A stretch of DNA of 64,000 bases from CANDYO01 sp964627795 (GCA_964627795.1 CAZVLF010000009.1:1-64000); one strand, 5' to 3'. Shown: positions 19,901 through 29,123, numbered from the stretch's first letter. Notes: a model not told the origin generated them from the sequence alone. Numbers and translations are program-made.

Positions 19901-22900
19901 ATCTTTTGTATGGAGCAACTGCAACTAAAGATTATGATCTAGCAAATATAGGTTCTGATAGAGCATTAACTATAGTTGGTGCTAATTCTTTAGATTATAG
20001 TGGAATATCTGTTAGTGCTGCAGGTGATTTTAATAATGATGGCTATGATGATTTAGTTATAGGAGCTTATGGTGGTTCTCCAAATTTAAAAACTCAATCT
20101 GGTTTAAGTTATATTATTTATGGAGGCTTTAATGCTCCTACTAGCCAGCCTACAACTCAACCAAGTTTACAGCCAAGTAGACAACCAAGTAATCAACCAA
20201 CGTCTCAACCAACAATTCAGCCAAGTAATCAACCAACTACTCAGCCAAGCTCACAGCCAAGTTCGCATCCGAGCAACCAACCAACGTCTCAACCTACAGT
20301 TCAACCAACATTACAACCATTTTCATTGCCAACGTCACAACCTTCTGGCCAACCAAGTACACAGCCAACTAGACAACCAAGTAATCAACCAAGTACACAG
20401 CCAAGTAGACAACCAAGTAACCAACCAACTATACAACCAAGTACACAGCCAAGTAGACAACCAACTGCACAACCAAGTAAGCACCCAATAGCTTTTCCAA
20501 CTGCTGAACCATCTTCTGTGCCGACTAGGGTGCCAAGCGGAAGATATACTAGAAAACCAACTTATACTCGCACATCATCTCCTAGTAAAAAACCAACTAT
20601 GCAGCCATCAAGCCATCCTTCAGTTTACCCAACAATGCAGCCTACATCTATTCCAACTTCTCAGCCAAGCATGAGTGCTACTTCAGTGCCTAGTTCTGTT
20701 CCATCTTCAAAACCAACAGACTATCCTACTTCTCAGCCAAGTTCTCAGCCAACTGCTCAGCCTTTTGTACTTCCTACTGCTATACCTACTTCTCAGCCAA
20801 GTTCTCAGCCAACTGCGCAACCAGTTTTAAACCCAACTTCTTATCCAACAGCACAGCCCGTTGGTTACCCAACTTCTCAACCAAGTACGCAGCCAAGCAG
20901 AAGCCCTAGTGCACAACCAACATTACAACCATCTAGCCACCCAAGTTCGCAGCCAACATTACAACCTACTTCTCCTACTTCTCAGCCAACATCACAACCT
21001 ACTATTTTAGCTAAAGAGATAAATGGTTTTATTGATTTAGCAAAATTAAGTCATTACCAGGGATTCAATGTAGGAGGAAAATCATCTAAGGATGCAAGCG
21101 GAACTTCATTAGCTTCGGTTGATTTTAATGGTGATGGTTACGCTGATGTGGTTGTTGGTGCTCCTGAAGCTTCACCTTTATCAAGAAAAAGCGCTGGTAG
21201 TGTATTTGTTATTTATGGAAGTTATGGAAGTGCTATACCTTTAAATATAGATCTTTCTAATAGCAATATATATAGTTTTAAAGAGATTTATGGACCAGGA
21301 AATGGATATAAATGTGGAATTTCACTTAATAATGCCGGTGATTTTAATGGAGACGGATATAGCGATATTATTATCAGTTGTTACTTAGCTTCACCAAATT
21401 CATTAGATTATGCAGGGGCGGTATATGTAATTTACGGTGGTAAAGATACTAATACTCCAATAGATCTTGCAAATCTTGATAGATCTCAAGGTTTTTCAAT
21501 TAATGGAGCTAATTCATATGATGCTTTTGGTTCATCAATAGCTGCAATTTATAGTGTAAATACTCCTTATAGTAAGATAGTAGCTTGTGCACCTAATGCT
21601 TCTCCTAACTCACTAACCAATTCTGGTAAATGTTACATTATTAACGGGAAAAAGAATCAAAATAATATATATTTATCTAACTCTAATGATCTTAATCAAA
21701 TTATTCAAATTAATGGTGCAAATCCTGGTGATCACTTTGGTTTTGCAGCAATTTCAGGTGGTATTGATGCTAATGGCGACGGGCAACCAGATGTTGCTAT
21801 AAGTGCCAAAGATGCTTCAGATGCAGGGATTAATTCTGGAACAACTTATCTACTATTTAGTAATTTTAGTAATTCAGTTATAAATTTAGCTGAATTTAAT
21901 TCATCTCAAGGAATTAAGATATTTGGGCCATCAGAGGCAAGTTTTAGTGGTTATGGACTGGCAGTTGGAGATTATAATAATGATAAGCAAAATGACCTTA
22001 TAATTAGTGCTCCATTTGCTTCTTTTGATTCTACAAGAACTCAAGCAGGTATAATTTATGTTTTAACTAGCTTAAATAACACTTCTAATATTTACTTATC
22101 TAAAATAGATAATAATAAAGGAACATTAATAATTGGAGATAAATCTGGTGATAATATTGGAAAAGTTATAACAGCTTCTGATGTTAATGGTGATGGAAAC
22201 AGTGATTTAATTATAGGTTTGCCTGAATTTTCTTATCAATCAAGAAATAAATGTGGGAAAGTAATTGCAATATATGGAAGAAGCAATCCGCAATCAATTG
22301 ATATTAAGAAACTTAATGCTGCAGAAGGATGGAGTATAATTGGGCCATATTCACTATATAACTTTGGTACTTCTGCGGCTGTGGGTGATTTTAATAATGA
22401 CGGTAATTATGATATTTTTGCTGGTGGACCTGGAGCATCACCAAACTCAAGAACTCAATCAGGCTCTACTTCAATAGTTTTTGGTGGTTATAATGCCCCA
22501 ACTAGCCAGCCAACAAGCAGTCCTACCTCGCCAACAAGCAGGCCCACTTCTTTTCCAACGGGGCTTAACTCACCTGTTCCTGAAGCTAGTGATAAGAAGC
22601 AAGGAACTTTTACAAGCGCGGTGATAGCTTCTATTGTTGGTGTTGGTGGTGCTGGGCTTGCAGCAATGGTTATTACAGGCATATTTTGGGATACATTTAA
22701 AGCAATAGTAACTGTGAAAAATACAGTGAAATTTTTTAAATTTACTTATAAAACAGCTAAAAACACACCTGGTTTTATATATAAAGCAGTTATTAATACT
22801 CCAGAATTTTTATATAAAGCAGTTATTAATACTCCAGAATTTTTATATAATGCAGCTGTTAATGCCCCAGAGTTTTTATATAAAGCCGCTGTTAATACTC

Positions 22901-23514
22901 CTGGATTTTTATATTCTGGGTTTAAGAAATTATTTGATATGGCTAAGAAAGAAATAGAATCTATAGAAAAAGAAGACTCAATTGATAATAATGGAGGAGA
23001 TATTGAAAACCAAACAAAAGATTTAAGCCCATCTGATTCAAGTAGAAAATCTATTAATAAGGTAGCTCCATTTGATGATAAAAGTGGTTTAGATAAAGGA
23101 GAATTTAAGTCACCAAGTGGTAAATTTATTCCATTTAGTTGGGGTAATGGTAAGGAAGCAACTCAAGTAGCTCCACTTTCAACTGCTGATGATGCACTAA
23201 GAACACATGCAGATGCTCTAATTCATCCCGAAATTCAAAGTGCTCGTTTAAATCAAGTTGTTCCAATTAGACTTATTACCGAATACGAAAATCAAGTAGA
23301 AGTAAGGCGCCCATCTCCAGTGATTGAGTCTTATAGTTCAGATATTGAAAGTGAAGTTAGTTTTGATAGTTCTGATGATGAAGAATGGCAAAGTATTATG
23401 CGCAATTTAAATTCAGATGATGAAAACATTGAATCTGAACATGTTTCAAGTTTACAATTTGTGGGAAATAGTGGAAATAATACTGATTCACTTTATCATC
23501 AAAACGCATATTAA
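16996..23514 (+). CDS. Giant PxxQPS/T-linker, double FG-GAP propeller surface protein
   Basis: About 2172 residues as assembled. Layout: ~1-140, a galactose-binding-like jelly roll (NGDAETGDFTGWSGG start, IYLDDVTITL end); ~146-545, a P[ST]xQP[ST]-type linker; ~545-1047, seven FG-GAP blades with Ca-loops such as DFNGDGYDD and DINNDGYED; ~1048-1335, a second linker; ~1337-1832, a second propeller, one Ca-loop degraded (near 21553) and others altered; a short linker; a hydrophobic helix at ~1870-1893; four to five NTPEFLYKAVI-like repeats (~1913-1972); an acidic tail to 2172. No classical signal peptide is visible. An AGGAG site precedes the ATG. Integrin-like propellers usually bind ligands, so this is plausibly an adhesin. 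The linker style resembles stramenopile proteins. A 100-N gap interrupts the first linker, so the length is provisional. Confidence 0.85.
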   Translation: MTNLVVNGDAETGDFTGWSGGQTSQYSGWVVQTSRRSGSYAFKTACQSNCAPISQSISSFTIGSIYEISVWAKNTLTQSINFNFKIDGNVVLDIPSISSTTSYLNYNAYFQATDTTHLFTIGASLPGNQFIYLDDVTITLTSLVSLPPSAAPTFAPTRQPTMQPSGQPTSQPSMQPSRQPTSQPSFQPFRQPTMQPSSQPTIQPSVQPSVQPSGTPSSQPSAQPTFKPTSPTGQPSVQPSGQPSSQPSKQPTEQPSSQPTMQPSVQPSRQPSVQPSRQPTEQPSSQPTMQPSVKPSGQPSSQPSRQPTEQPSFQPTMQPSLRPSGQPSVQPSRQPTEQPSSQPTTQPSVKPSGQPSVQPSGQPSVQPSRQPTEQPSXXXXXXXXXXXXXXXXXXXXXXXXXXXXXXXXXXMQPSLRPSGQPSVQPSRQPTEQPSSQPTMQPSSQPTMQPISQPSAQPSKQPTVQPTSQPSVQPSKQPVSQMTTPLHDQPTTQPTSQPTRHPSMQPTSQPSVQPSSQPNFQPSSQPTNQPTSNPSSPTGQPTSAPTILEKEIFGFVDLNKLTHYEGITISGKASFDASGSSVATAGDFNGDGYDDVIVGAPLNSPLSRTKAGSAFIIYGSYGNAIPKEINLAKINTYPFTQIYGPAAGYQCGIIVSEAGDFNKDGYSDIIISCYYASPNSLEYAGAVYVVYGNSNKAASIDLASLSKAQGFVIYGASSYDYFGFSIAAVGDINNDGYEDIALGAPTASPNSKTKSGIVYLVSGKDNQDNIDLSIPSHNNRTVQIYGANSGDYFGYSISGKIDVDKDNCSDLIISANYASDNTRINSGTTYIIFGNFSGSSLNLANFGLSQGIRIYGANEGDRSGYTVGNAGDFNHDGIDDIFISAPYSSPLSRSQAGNIYILHGLNYTIDVDLAKFNKNLGVSVYGSKANDNIGTMVHYARDINNDGCSDLIIGSPLSSYSSRNKCGKSYLLYGATATKDYDLANIGSDRALTIVGANSLDYSGISVSAAGDFNNDGYDDLVIGAYGGSPNLKTQSGLSYIIYGGFNAPTSQPTTQPSLQPSRQPSNQPTSQPTIQPSNQPTTQPSSQPSSHPSNQPTSQPTVQPTLQPFSLPTSQPSGQPSTQPTRQPSNQPSTQPSRQPSNQPTIQPSTQPSRQPTAQPSKHPIAFPTAEPSSVPTRVPSGRYTRKPTYTRTSSPSKKPTMQPSSHPSVYPTMQPTSIPTSQPSMSATSVPSSVPSSKPTDYPTSQPSSQPTAQPFVLPTAIPTSQPSSQPTAQPVLNPTSYPTAQPVGYPTSQPSTQPSRSPSAQPTLQPSSHPSSQPTLQPTSPTSQPTSQPTILAKEINGFIDLAKLSHYQGFNVGGKSSKDASGTSLASVDFNGDGYADVVVGAPEASPLSRKSAGSVFVIYGSYGSAIPLNIDLSNSNIYSFKEIYGPGNGYKCGISLNNAGDFNGDGYSDIIISCYLASPNSLDYAGAVYVIYGGKDTNTPIDLANLDRSQGFSINGANSYDAFGSSIAAIYSVNTPYSKIVACAPNASPNSLTNSGKCYIINGKKNQNNIYLSNSNDLNQIIQINGANPGDHFGFAAISGGIDANGDGQPDVAISAKDASDAGINSGTTYLLFSNFSNSVINLAEFNSSQGIKIFGPSEASFSGYGLAVGDYNNDKQNDLIISAPFASFDSTRTQAGIIYVLTSLNNTSNIYLSKIDNNKGTLIIGDKSGDNIGKVITASDVNGDGNSDLIIGLPEFSYQSRNKCGKVIAIYGRSNPQSIDIKKLNAAEGWSIIGPYSLYNFGTSAAVGDFNNDGNYDIFAGGPGASPNSRTQSGSTSIVFGGYNAPTSQPTSSPTSPTSRPTSFPTGLNSPVPEASDKKQGTFTSAVIASIVGVGGAGLAAMVITGIFWDTFKAIVTVKNTVKFFKFTYKTAKNTPGFIYKAVINTPEFLYKAVINTPEFLYNAAVNAPEFLYKAAVNTPGFLYSGFKKLFDMAKKEIESIEKEDSIDNNGGDIENQTKDLSPSDSSRKSINKVAPFDDKSGLDKGEFKSPSGKFIPFSWGNGKEATQVAPLSTADDALRTHADALIHPEIQSARLNQVVPIRLITEYENQVEVRRPSPVIESYSSDIESEVSFDSSDDEEWQSIMRNLNSDDENIESEHVSSLQFVGNSGNNTDSLYHQNAY
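17431..18630 (+). repeat. PxxQPS/T-coding tandem repeats, array 1
   Basis: A short-period coding repeat built from 12-base units encoding P-S/T-x-Q, with higher-order units such as QPSVQPSRQPTEQPSSQPTM recurring nearly identically. The array is interrupted by 100 Ns, so copy number is unknown. This type of array changes length by slippage and unequal recombination. Confidence 0.9.
18124..18223. other. Assembly gap (100 N)
   Basis: Exactly 100 Ns lie inside the first linker array. The round number implies a scaffold gap of unknown true size. The reading frame happens to remain open across it. Confidence 0.95.
20136..21000 (+). repeat. PxxQPS/T-coding repeats, array 2
   Basis: The second linker array of the giant gene. 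It is less homogeneous than array 1, with units such as QPSNQPTSQPT and a basic interruption near 20535 (PSGRYTRKPTYTRTSSPSKK). It separates the two FG-GAP propellers. Confidence 0.85.
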
Positions 23515-23541
23515 AAATAAAGAAATTTAAACTTGATAGAT

Positions 23542-23573
23542 AACAGCACTAAATTTTAGTGCTGTTATTTTTC
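23542..23573. terminator. Bidirectional terminator between convergent genes
   Basis: AACAGCACT (23542-23550) pairs with AGTGCTGTT (23558-23566) over a seven-base AT loop, followed by ATTTTTCT on the plus strand. It separates the giant plus-strand gene from the minus-strand 27-residue-repeat genes. Confidence 0.8.
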
Positions 23574-23584
23574 TATGATCTTTT

Positions 23585-26278
23585 TTAATAAGGAGTGATA
23601 TCCGTAATAAATAATGATTCACATTGTAAAGCACGCAGTTTAATATTAAAACCACTATAATTAAAACTTTCACACTGTCCCCAACTTAGACCATCATCAT
23701 CACTAGTTTGATACGCTACACCAGTTAAATATTTGATACACATTAAACGATTTTTAAGCATTGAAAGAGAATCATTTGGTGAGGTTATCTCAAAGTAATT
23801 TTGATTGCTAATGCAATCTTCAGCTGAGTTATAGATTCTAACTGATCTATCAAAATTAATTAATCCTGTTAAATCTACATCTAGCATTGAACCACCAATT
23901 ATGCTATTAGCAAATTGGTTAGTTGTTAATGATCCAGTAACTTTTGATACAGAAACTGATGAAATTTTAGCATCTAATAATGTTTGATCAGCAATTTGTG
24001 ATGTATCAAGTGAGCCAGTAATTTTTGATGCTGAAATAGAAGATATTTTAGCATCTATTACTGCATTATCAGCAATTTGGTCATTAGTTAAAGAGCCAGT
24101 AATCTTGCTTGCAGAAATAGTGTCAATCTTCTCATCTTTAATAGATGAATCATCAATACTATTGGAACTAAAGCTTCCTTGTATTAAAGTTGCATCAAGG
24201 GATAAAATTTTTTCATCTGTAATCGCACCATCAGTAATTTTAGAAGAATCAATATTCCCAGTTATTTTTGAGGCAGAAACAGAAGAAATTTTAGGATCTA
24301 TAACTTCATTAGCTGCAATTTTATTTGCTGCATCAATAGAACCAGTAACTTTGCTTGCAGAAATAGATGAAATTTTAATATTTCTGATAGAATCATCAGC
24401 AAATTGTGAATAAATTAATGACCCAGTAACCTTGTTTGCAGAAACAGATGAAATTTTACTATCAATAATAGTTGAATCTGTAAAACTTATGTCAGCAAAA
24501 ATTCCATCTATTGATGATGCAGAAACAGAGGAAATTTTATCATCAGTTACTGCATTAAGAGCAATTTGAGCATCAGTTAAAGAGCCAGTTACTTTATCAG
24601 CAGAAATAGTATCTATTTTAGCATCTATTACAGCATTAAGATCAATTTGAGCACCAATTAAAGAGCCAGTTACTTTATCAACAGAAATAGTATCTATTTT
24701 AGCATCTATTACAGCATTATTAGCAATTTGCGTAGAATCTAAAGCTCCGTCAATTTTGCTTGCAGAAAAACTATCTATGTTACTAGATATAATGGATGAA
24801 TCATAAATACTCTCTAAATCAAACGAACCAACTATTGAGGATGCAGAAATTGATGAAATTTTTTCATCGGTTATTTCACCATCCTTAATTTGAGCAGCAA
24901 CTAACGAACCAGTGATTTTTGAAGCAGAAACAGAGTCAATTTTTTCATCTGTTATTTCACCATCTTTAATTTGAGCAGCAACTAACGAACCAGTGATTTT
25001 TGAAGCAGAAACAGAGTAAATTTTTTCATCTGTTATTTCACCATCTTTAATTTGAGCAGCAACTAACGAACTAGTGATTTTTGATGCTGAAACAGAAGCT
25101 ATTTTACCATCAGTTATTGAATTATCAGCAATTTGAACACCAGCTATACTGCCAGTGATTTTTGCTGCAGAAAGGCTTGAAATTTTTTCATCAAGAATTG
25201 AATTATCACTTAAAAGTGAAGCTGATATGTTAATAATTTTACTTGATGCAAATGATGAAATTTGCACATCAGTGATGAGGTCTGAAATTTGTGAAGCTGG
25301 TATTGAACCTGTTATTTTTGATGCAGAAATAGTTTCAATTTTAGCATCTGTTATTTCACTATCTTTTATTTGAGAAGCAACAATTGAGCCAGTGACTTTA
25401 TTGGATGAAATTGATGAAATTTTATTATCTGTTATTGCATTAAGAGAAATTTGAGCATCTGTTAAAGAACCAGTGACTTTAGTTGCAGAAATTGATGAAA
25501 TTTTATCATCTGTTACTGCATTATTTTCAATTTGCTTATCAGCTAAAAAACCAGTAATTTTGCTTGCTGAAATTGATGAAATTTTATCATCTATAACTTG
25601 ACTACTACTAATTTGAGAGGAATCTATAGAACCAGTGATTTTGCTTGAGGAAATTGATAAAATTTTAGCATTTGTTACTGTATTATTTTCAATTTGCGCA
25701 CCAGTTAAAGAGCCAGTGACTTTATTGGATGAAATTGATGAAATTTTATTATCTGTTATTGCATTAAGAGAAATTTGAGCATCTGTTAAAGAACCAGTGA
25801 CTTTAGTTGCAGAAATTGATGAAATTTTATCATCTGTTACTGCATTATTTTCAATTTGCTTATCAGCTAAAAAACCAGTAATTTTGCTTGCTAAAACTGA
25901 TGAAATTTTAGCATCTGTTACTGCAAAATCTGCAATTTGAGAAGTTGCTAAAGAACCTACAAATTTTGAAACAGAAATTGTGCTTATTTTTGCATCATTT
26001 ATAGATGAACTAGCAAAATGATTTGATGTGACAGCTTCAGTTAAATCAGAAAAACCTAAACTAGTGCTGGTTAAAATAGGAAGGTTAGTAATTTTACTAA
26101 GACTTATACTTGATATTTGCCAATCAGCTATTAAAGAACCAGTGATTTTAGAGGCGTCTACTGAAGAAATTTTTGCATCTGTTATTGATAAATCTTCTAC
26201 TTGTGAGTTGGTTATAAAATTTGTAATTTTTGATGATGATATGGAGCTAATTTTTGCATCGACAATTCTGGCAACCAT
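23585..26278 (-). CDS. 27-residue-repeat fibre-like protein A
   Basis: 897 residues, composed almost wholly of a 27-residue repeat with consensus ITDAKISSVSASKVTGSL followed by xxSQIxDxx; there are about 29 units. The C-terminal ~85 residues form a distinct cap with spaced cysteines and a GLSWGQCESF motif, homologous to the cap of protein B (GNSYGSCNAL). No signal peptide or membrane helix is seen. The ATG follows an AAGGAA site. The regular aliphatic pattern suggests a solenoid or fibre. From memory, similar DAKI/SKLTG repeats occur in predicted phage tail fibres and bacterial surface proteins. Function is unknown; adhesion or a secreted fibre is an inference. Confidence 0.8.
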   Translation of the reverse strand: MVARIVDAKISSISSSKITNFITNSQVEDLSITDAKISSVDASKITGSLIADWQISSISLSKITNLPILTSTSLGFSDLTEAVTSNHFASSSINDAKISTISVSKFVGSLATSQIADFAVTDAKISSVLASKITGFLADKQIENNAVTDDKISSISATKVTGSLTDAQISLNAITDNKISSISSNKVTGSLTGAQIENNTVTNAKILSISSSKITGSIDSSQISSSQVIDDKISSISASKITGFLADKQIENNAVTDDKISSISATKVTGSLTDAQISLNAITDNKISSISSNKVTGSIVASQIKDSEITDAKIETISASKITGSIPASQISDLITDVQISSFASSKIINISASLLSDNSILDEKISSLSAAKITGSIAGVQIADNSITDGKIASVSASKITSSLVAAQIKDGEITDEKIYSVSASKITGSLVAAQIKDGEITDEKIDSVSASKITGSLVAAQIKDGEITDEKISSISASSIVGSFDLESIYDSSIISSNIDSFSASKIDGALDSTQIANNAVIDAKIDTISVDKVTGSLIGAQIDLNAVIDAKIDTISADKVTGSLTDAQIALNAVTDDKISSVSASSIDGIFADISFTDSTIIDSKISSVSANKVTGSLIYSQFADDSIRNIKISSISASKVTGSIDAANKIAANEVIDPKISSVSASKITGNIDSSKITDGAITDEKILSLDATLIQGSFSSNSIDDSSIKDEKIDTISASKITGSLTNDQIADNAVIDAKISSISASKITGSLDTSQIADQTLLDAKISSVSVSKVTGSLTTNQFANSIIGGSMLDVDLTGLINFDRSVRIYNSAEDCISNQNYFEITSPNDSLSMLKNRLMCIKYLTGVAYQTSDDDGLSWGQCESFNYSGFNIKLRALQCESLFITDITPY

Positions 26279-26381
26279 GATTTATTTCCTTCTTTTAAAG
26301 TTATTTATTATTTTTAATCTAGCTAATGTAAATATTACCTAAAAGCAATATAACAATATTCTAATTTAATTATTAATTGAA

Positions 26382-26407
26382 AGGTTAAGCATATTTATGC
26401 TTAACCT
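26382..26407 (-). terminator. Hairpin after repeat protein B gene
   Basis: AGGTTAAGCA (26382-26391) pairs with TGCTTAACCT (26398-26407) over a six-base loop, just downstream of the minus-strand gene ending at 26421. The T-tract is weak, so this could be a pause or processing hairpin rather than a full terminator. Confidence 0.5.
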
Positions 26408-26420
26408 CTTTAAAAGCAGC

Positions 26421-29123
26421 TTAATAAAGTAAAAGTGCTTCACATGATATTGTTTGTTGATAAATATCCGAACCTGCTAAAGCATTACACGATCCATAAC
26501 TATTGCCACCATCTGTACTTAATTTATAACGTAGGTAACTACCAGTTGAAGTGTCATGCATTACTGTTTTAAGGCAGTTTAGGTGATTTTTATACATATC
26601 AAGAATATCATCTGAAGAAGATATGGTTGCTAAAGCGGATTGACTACATGTGCTATCGCTTTTTGCATATAATTTAATTATTGCATCTCTAGTAAGACTA
26701 TTAATATCAACATTAAGTTTATTATAAGTAATTGCTTGATTTGTAATTTGAGAAGCAGCAATAGAACCTATAATTTTGCTTGCGGATACGGTAGATATCT
26801 TTTGATCAAGCAGCGCATTATCTGCAACTTGTGTGTTATCAATAAAACCGGTAATTTTGCTTGCTGATATAGTAGATATTTTTTGATCAAGCACTGAGTT
26901 ATCAGCAATTTGTGTATCAGTTAAAGAGCCAGTTACTTTAGCTGCAGAAATGGATGAAATTTTAACATCTATTACTGCGCTATTTGCAAATTGGTTAGTT
27001 GTTAAAGAACCTATAACTTTTGATGCAGAAACACTAACAATTTTAGCGTCAGTTATTGCTCCATCAGCAATTTGAGAGGCCAGTAATGAGCCATTAACTT
27101 TAGTTGCTGAAACAGAAGAAATTTTTGGATCTGTTACAGAATTATCAGCAATTTGAGAGGCAACAAGAGTGCCAATTATTTTGCTTGCAGAAACATCAAC
27201 AATTTTTGCATCAGTTATTTCTCCATCAGTAATTTGTGATCCCACTAAAGAACCAATTACTTTGCTTGCAGAAACAGAGGAAATTTTTGCATCAGTTATT
27301 TCTCCATCAGCAATTTGTGATCCATCTAAAGAGCCGGTTACTTTGCTTGCAGAAACAGAGGAAATTTTTGCATCAGTTATTTCTCCATCAGCAATTTGTG
27401 ATCCATCTAAAGAGCCGGTTACTTTGCTTGCAGAAACAGAGGAAATTTTTGCATCAGTTATTTCTCCATCAGCAATTTGTGAGCCAACTAAAGAGCCGGT
27501 TACTTTGCTTGCAGAAACAGTGGAAATTTTTGCATCAGTTATTTCTCCATCAGTAATTTGTGATCCAACTAAAGAGCCGGTTACTTTGCTTGCAGAAACA
27601 GTGTCAATTTTTGCATCTGGTATTACACTAGCAGCAATTTGTGATCCAACTAAAGAGCCAATTACTTTGCTTGCAGAAACAGAGGAAATTTTTGCATCTG
27701 TTATTTCTCCATCAGCAATTTGTGATCCAACTAAAGAGCCAGTAACTTTGCTAGCAGAAACAGTGTCAATTTTTGCATTAGTTACTTCACTATCAGCAAT
27801 TTGTGCTCCCTCTAAAGAGCCAGTAAGTTTGGTTGCAGAAATAGATGAAATTTTATCATCAGTTATTTCTCCATTAGTAATTTGTAATCCAACTAAAGAG
27901 CCAGTAACTTTGTTTGCAGAAACAGATGAAATTTTAGCATCAGTTATTGCATTAATATCAATTTGAGAATCAACTAAACTACCAGTAACTTTGCTTGCAG
28001 AAATTGATACAATTTTAGCATTCGTTATTGAACCATCATCAATGGTGCTCCCTTCAACCGTTATACTACCTGTAATTTTACTTGCAGAGATGCTTGAAAT
28101 TTGATTGTCAGTAAGTTGACCTCCAATTTGGCTTGCAAGAATAGAAGCAGTGATTTTACTAGCAGAAACTGATGAAATTTTAGCATCTGTTATTTCTCCA
28201 TCAGTAATTTGTGATCCAAATAATGAGCCAATTACTTTGCTTGCAGAAATAGAGGAAATTTTAGCATCTGTTATTTCTCCATTAGTAATTTGTGAGCCAA
28301 CAAAAGAGCCAGTAACTTTGCTTGCAGAAATAGATGAAATTTTATCATCAGTGATCGCAGTATTACCTATTTGGCTACTAGCAATAGATCCTGTAACTTT
28401 GTTTGCAGAAATAGTAGATATTTTCTGATCAAGAACTGCATTATTAGAGATTTGAGTATCAGTTAATGAACCAATTACTTTAGTTGCTGAAATAGACGAA
28501 ATTTTAGCATCAGTTATTTCTCCATTAGTAATTTGTGAGCCAACAAAAGAGCCAGTAACTTTGCTTGCAGAAATAGAGGAAATCTTTTTATCAATTACAA
28601 CATTATTAGCAATTTGTGATCCATCTAAAGAGCCGGTTACTTTGCTTGCAGAAACAGAGGAAATTTTTGCATCGGTTATTGCTCCATCAGCAATTTGTGA
28701 TGCATCTAAAGAGCCAGTAATTTTGCTAGCAGAAACAGATGAAATCTTTGCATCTATTACAGCATTATTAGCGATTTGGCTATCAGAGAAAGAACCTGTG
28801 ATTTTGCTAACAGAAACAGATGAAATTTTAGCATCAGTTATGGCGCTATCTGTAATTTGGCTTGTTAAAATAGTTCCTGAAAGCTGGCTAGCATTTATTG
28901 AAGTTAGATCTGAGGGTGAAGTGTAGCCAATAATTTTAGATACGGAAATTCCTCCTATTTGGCTATCAACGATTGAACCTGTGATTTTACTTGCTGCTAT
29001 GGAAGAAATTTTTTCGTCTATAACTGCATTATTTTCAATTTGAGCACTTGTTAAAGAGCCGGTAATTTTACTTGCACTTATTGAACTTATTTTTATGTCT
29101 TTAATATTAGCTATAAATGGCAT
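26421..29123 (-). CDS. 27-residue-repeat fibre-like protein B
   Basis: 900 residues. I start at ATG 29123 because an AAGGAG site sits eight bases upstream and the protein then begins MPFIANIKDIKISSISASK, in register with the repeat; an in-frame start at 29174 lacks such a site. About 29 copies of the 27-residue unit follow. The units at 27200-27560 are nearly identical at DNA level, with exact 81-base periodicity. The C-terminal ~85 residues are a Cys-containing cap homologous to that of protein A (spaced Cys, STDGGNSYGSC, ISCEALLLY). Almost the same size as protein A, so the two are tandem paralogues. Function unknown. Confidence 0.8.
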   Translation of the reverse strand: MPFIANIKDIKISSISASKITGSLTSAQIENNAVIDEKISSIAASKITGSIVDSQIGGISVSKIIGYTSPSDLTSINASQLSGTILTSQITDSAITDAKISSVSVSKITGSFSDSQIANNAVIDAKISSVSASKITGSLDASQIADGAITDAKISSVSASKVTGSLDGSQIANNVVIDKKISSISASKVTGSFVGSQITNGEITDAKISSISATKVIGSLTDTQISNNAVLDQKISTISANKVTGSIASSQIGNTAITDDKISSISASKVTGSFVGSQITNGEITDAKISSISASKVIGSLFGSQITDGEITDAKISSVSASKITASILASQIGGQLTDNQISSISASKITGSITVEGSTIDDGSITNAKIVSISASKVTGSLVDSQIDINAITDAKISSVSANKVTGSLVGLQITNGEITDDKISSISATKLTGSLEGAQIADSEVTNAKIDTVSASKVTGSLVGSQIADGEITDAKISSVSASKVIGSLVGSQIAASVIPDAKIDTVSASKVTGSLVGSQITDGEITDAKISTVSASKVTGSLVGSQIADGEITDAKISSVSASKVTGSLDGSQIADGEITDAKISSVSASKVTGSLDGSQIADGEITDAKISSVSASKVIGSLVGSQITDGEITDAKIVDVSASKIIGTLVASQIADNSVTDPKISSVSATKVNGSLLASQIADGAITDAKIVSVSASKVIGSLTTNQFANSAVIDVKISSISAAKVTGSLTDTQIADNSVLDQKISTISASKITGFIDNTQVADNALLDQKISTVSASKIIGSIAASQITNQAITYNKLNVDINSLTRDAIIKLYAKSDSTCSQSALATISSSDDILDMYKNHLNCLKTVMHDTSTGSYLRYKLSTDGGNSYGSCNALAGSDIYQQTISCEALLLY
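27180..27760 (-). repeat. Near-identical 81-bp coding repeats
   Basis: Consecutive 81-base units here differ by only a few bases; GAAATTTTTGCATCAGTTAT recurs at about 27280, 27361 and 27442. The unit encodes 27 residues of protein B. Homogeneity is highest here and falls toward both gene ends, as expected for recent expansion or conversion in the array centre. Confidence 0.85.

Noticed and set aside
16996..23514. Eukaryotic contamination as the source of the PxxQPS/T-FG-GAP gene
   Set aside because: The gene has a consensus bacterial promoter, an AGGAG ribosome-binding site, no introns, matching AT-rich composition and a shared terminator with its bacterial neighbour. The gaps leave slight doubt, noted in the findings.
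27169..27966. Long plus-strand ORFs (up to 265 codons) across the 27-residue-repeat genes
   Set aside because: They are the antisense of an 81-bp coding repeat. A unit length divisible by three keeps one antisense frame open throughout. They lack proper start sites, and the minus-strand genes have strong ribosome-binding sites and cap domains.
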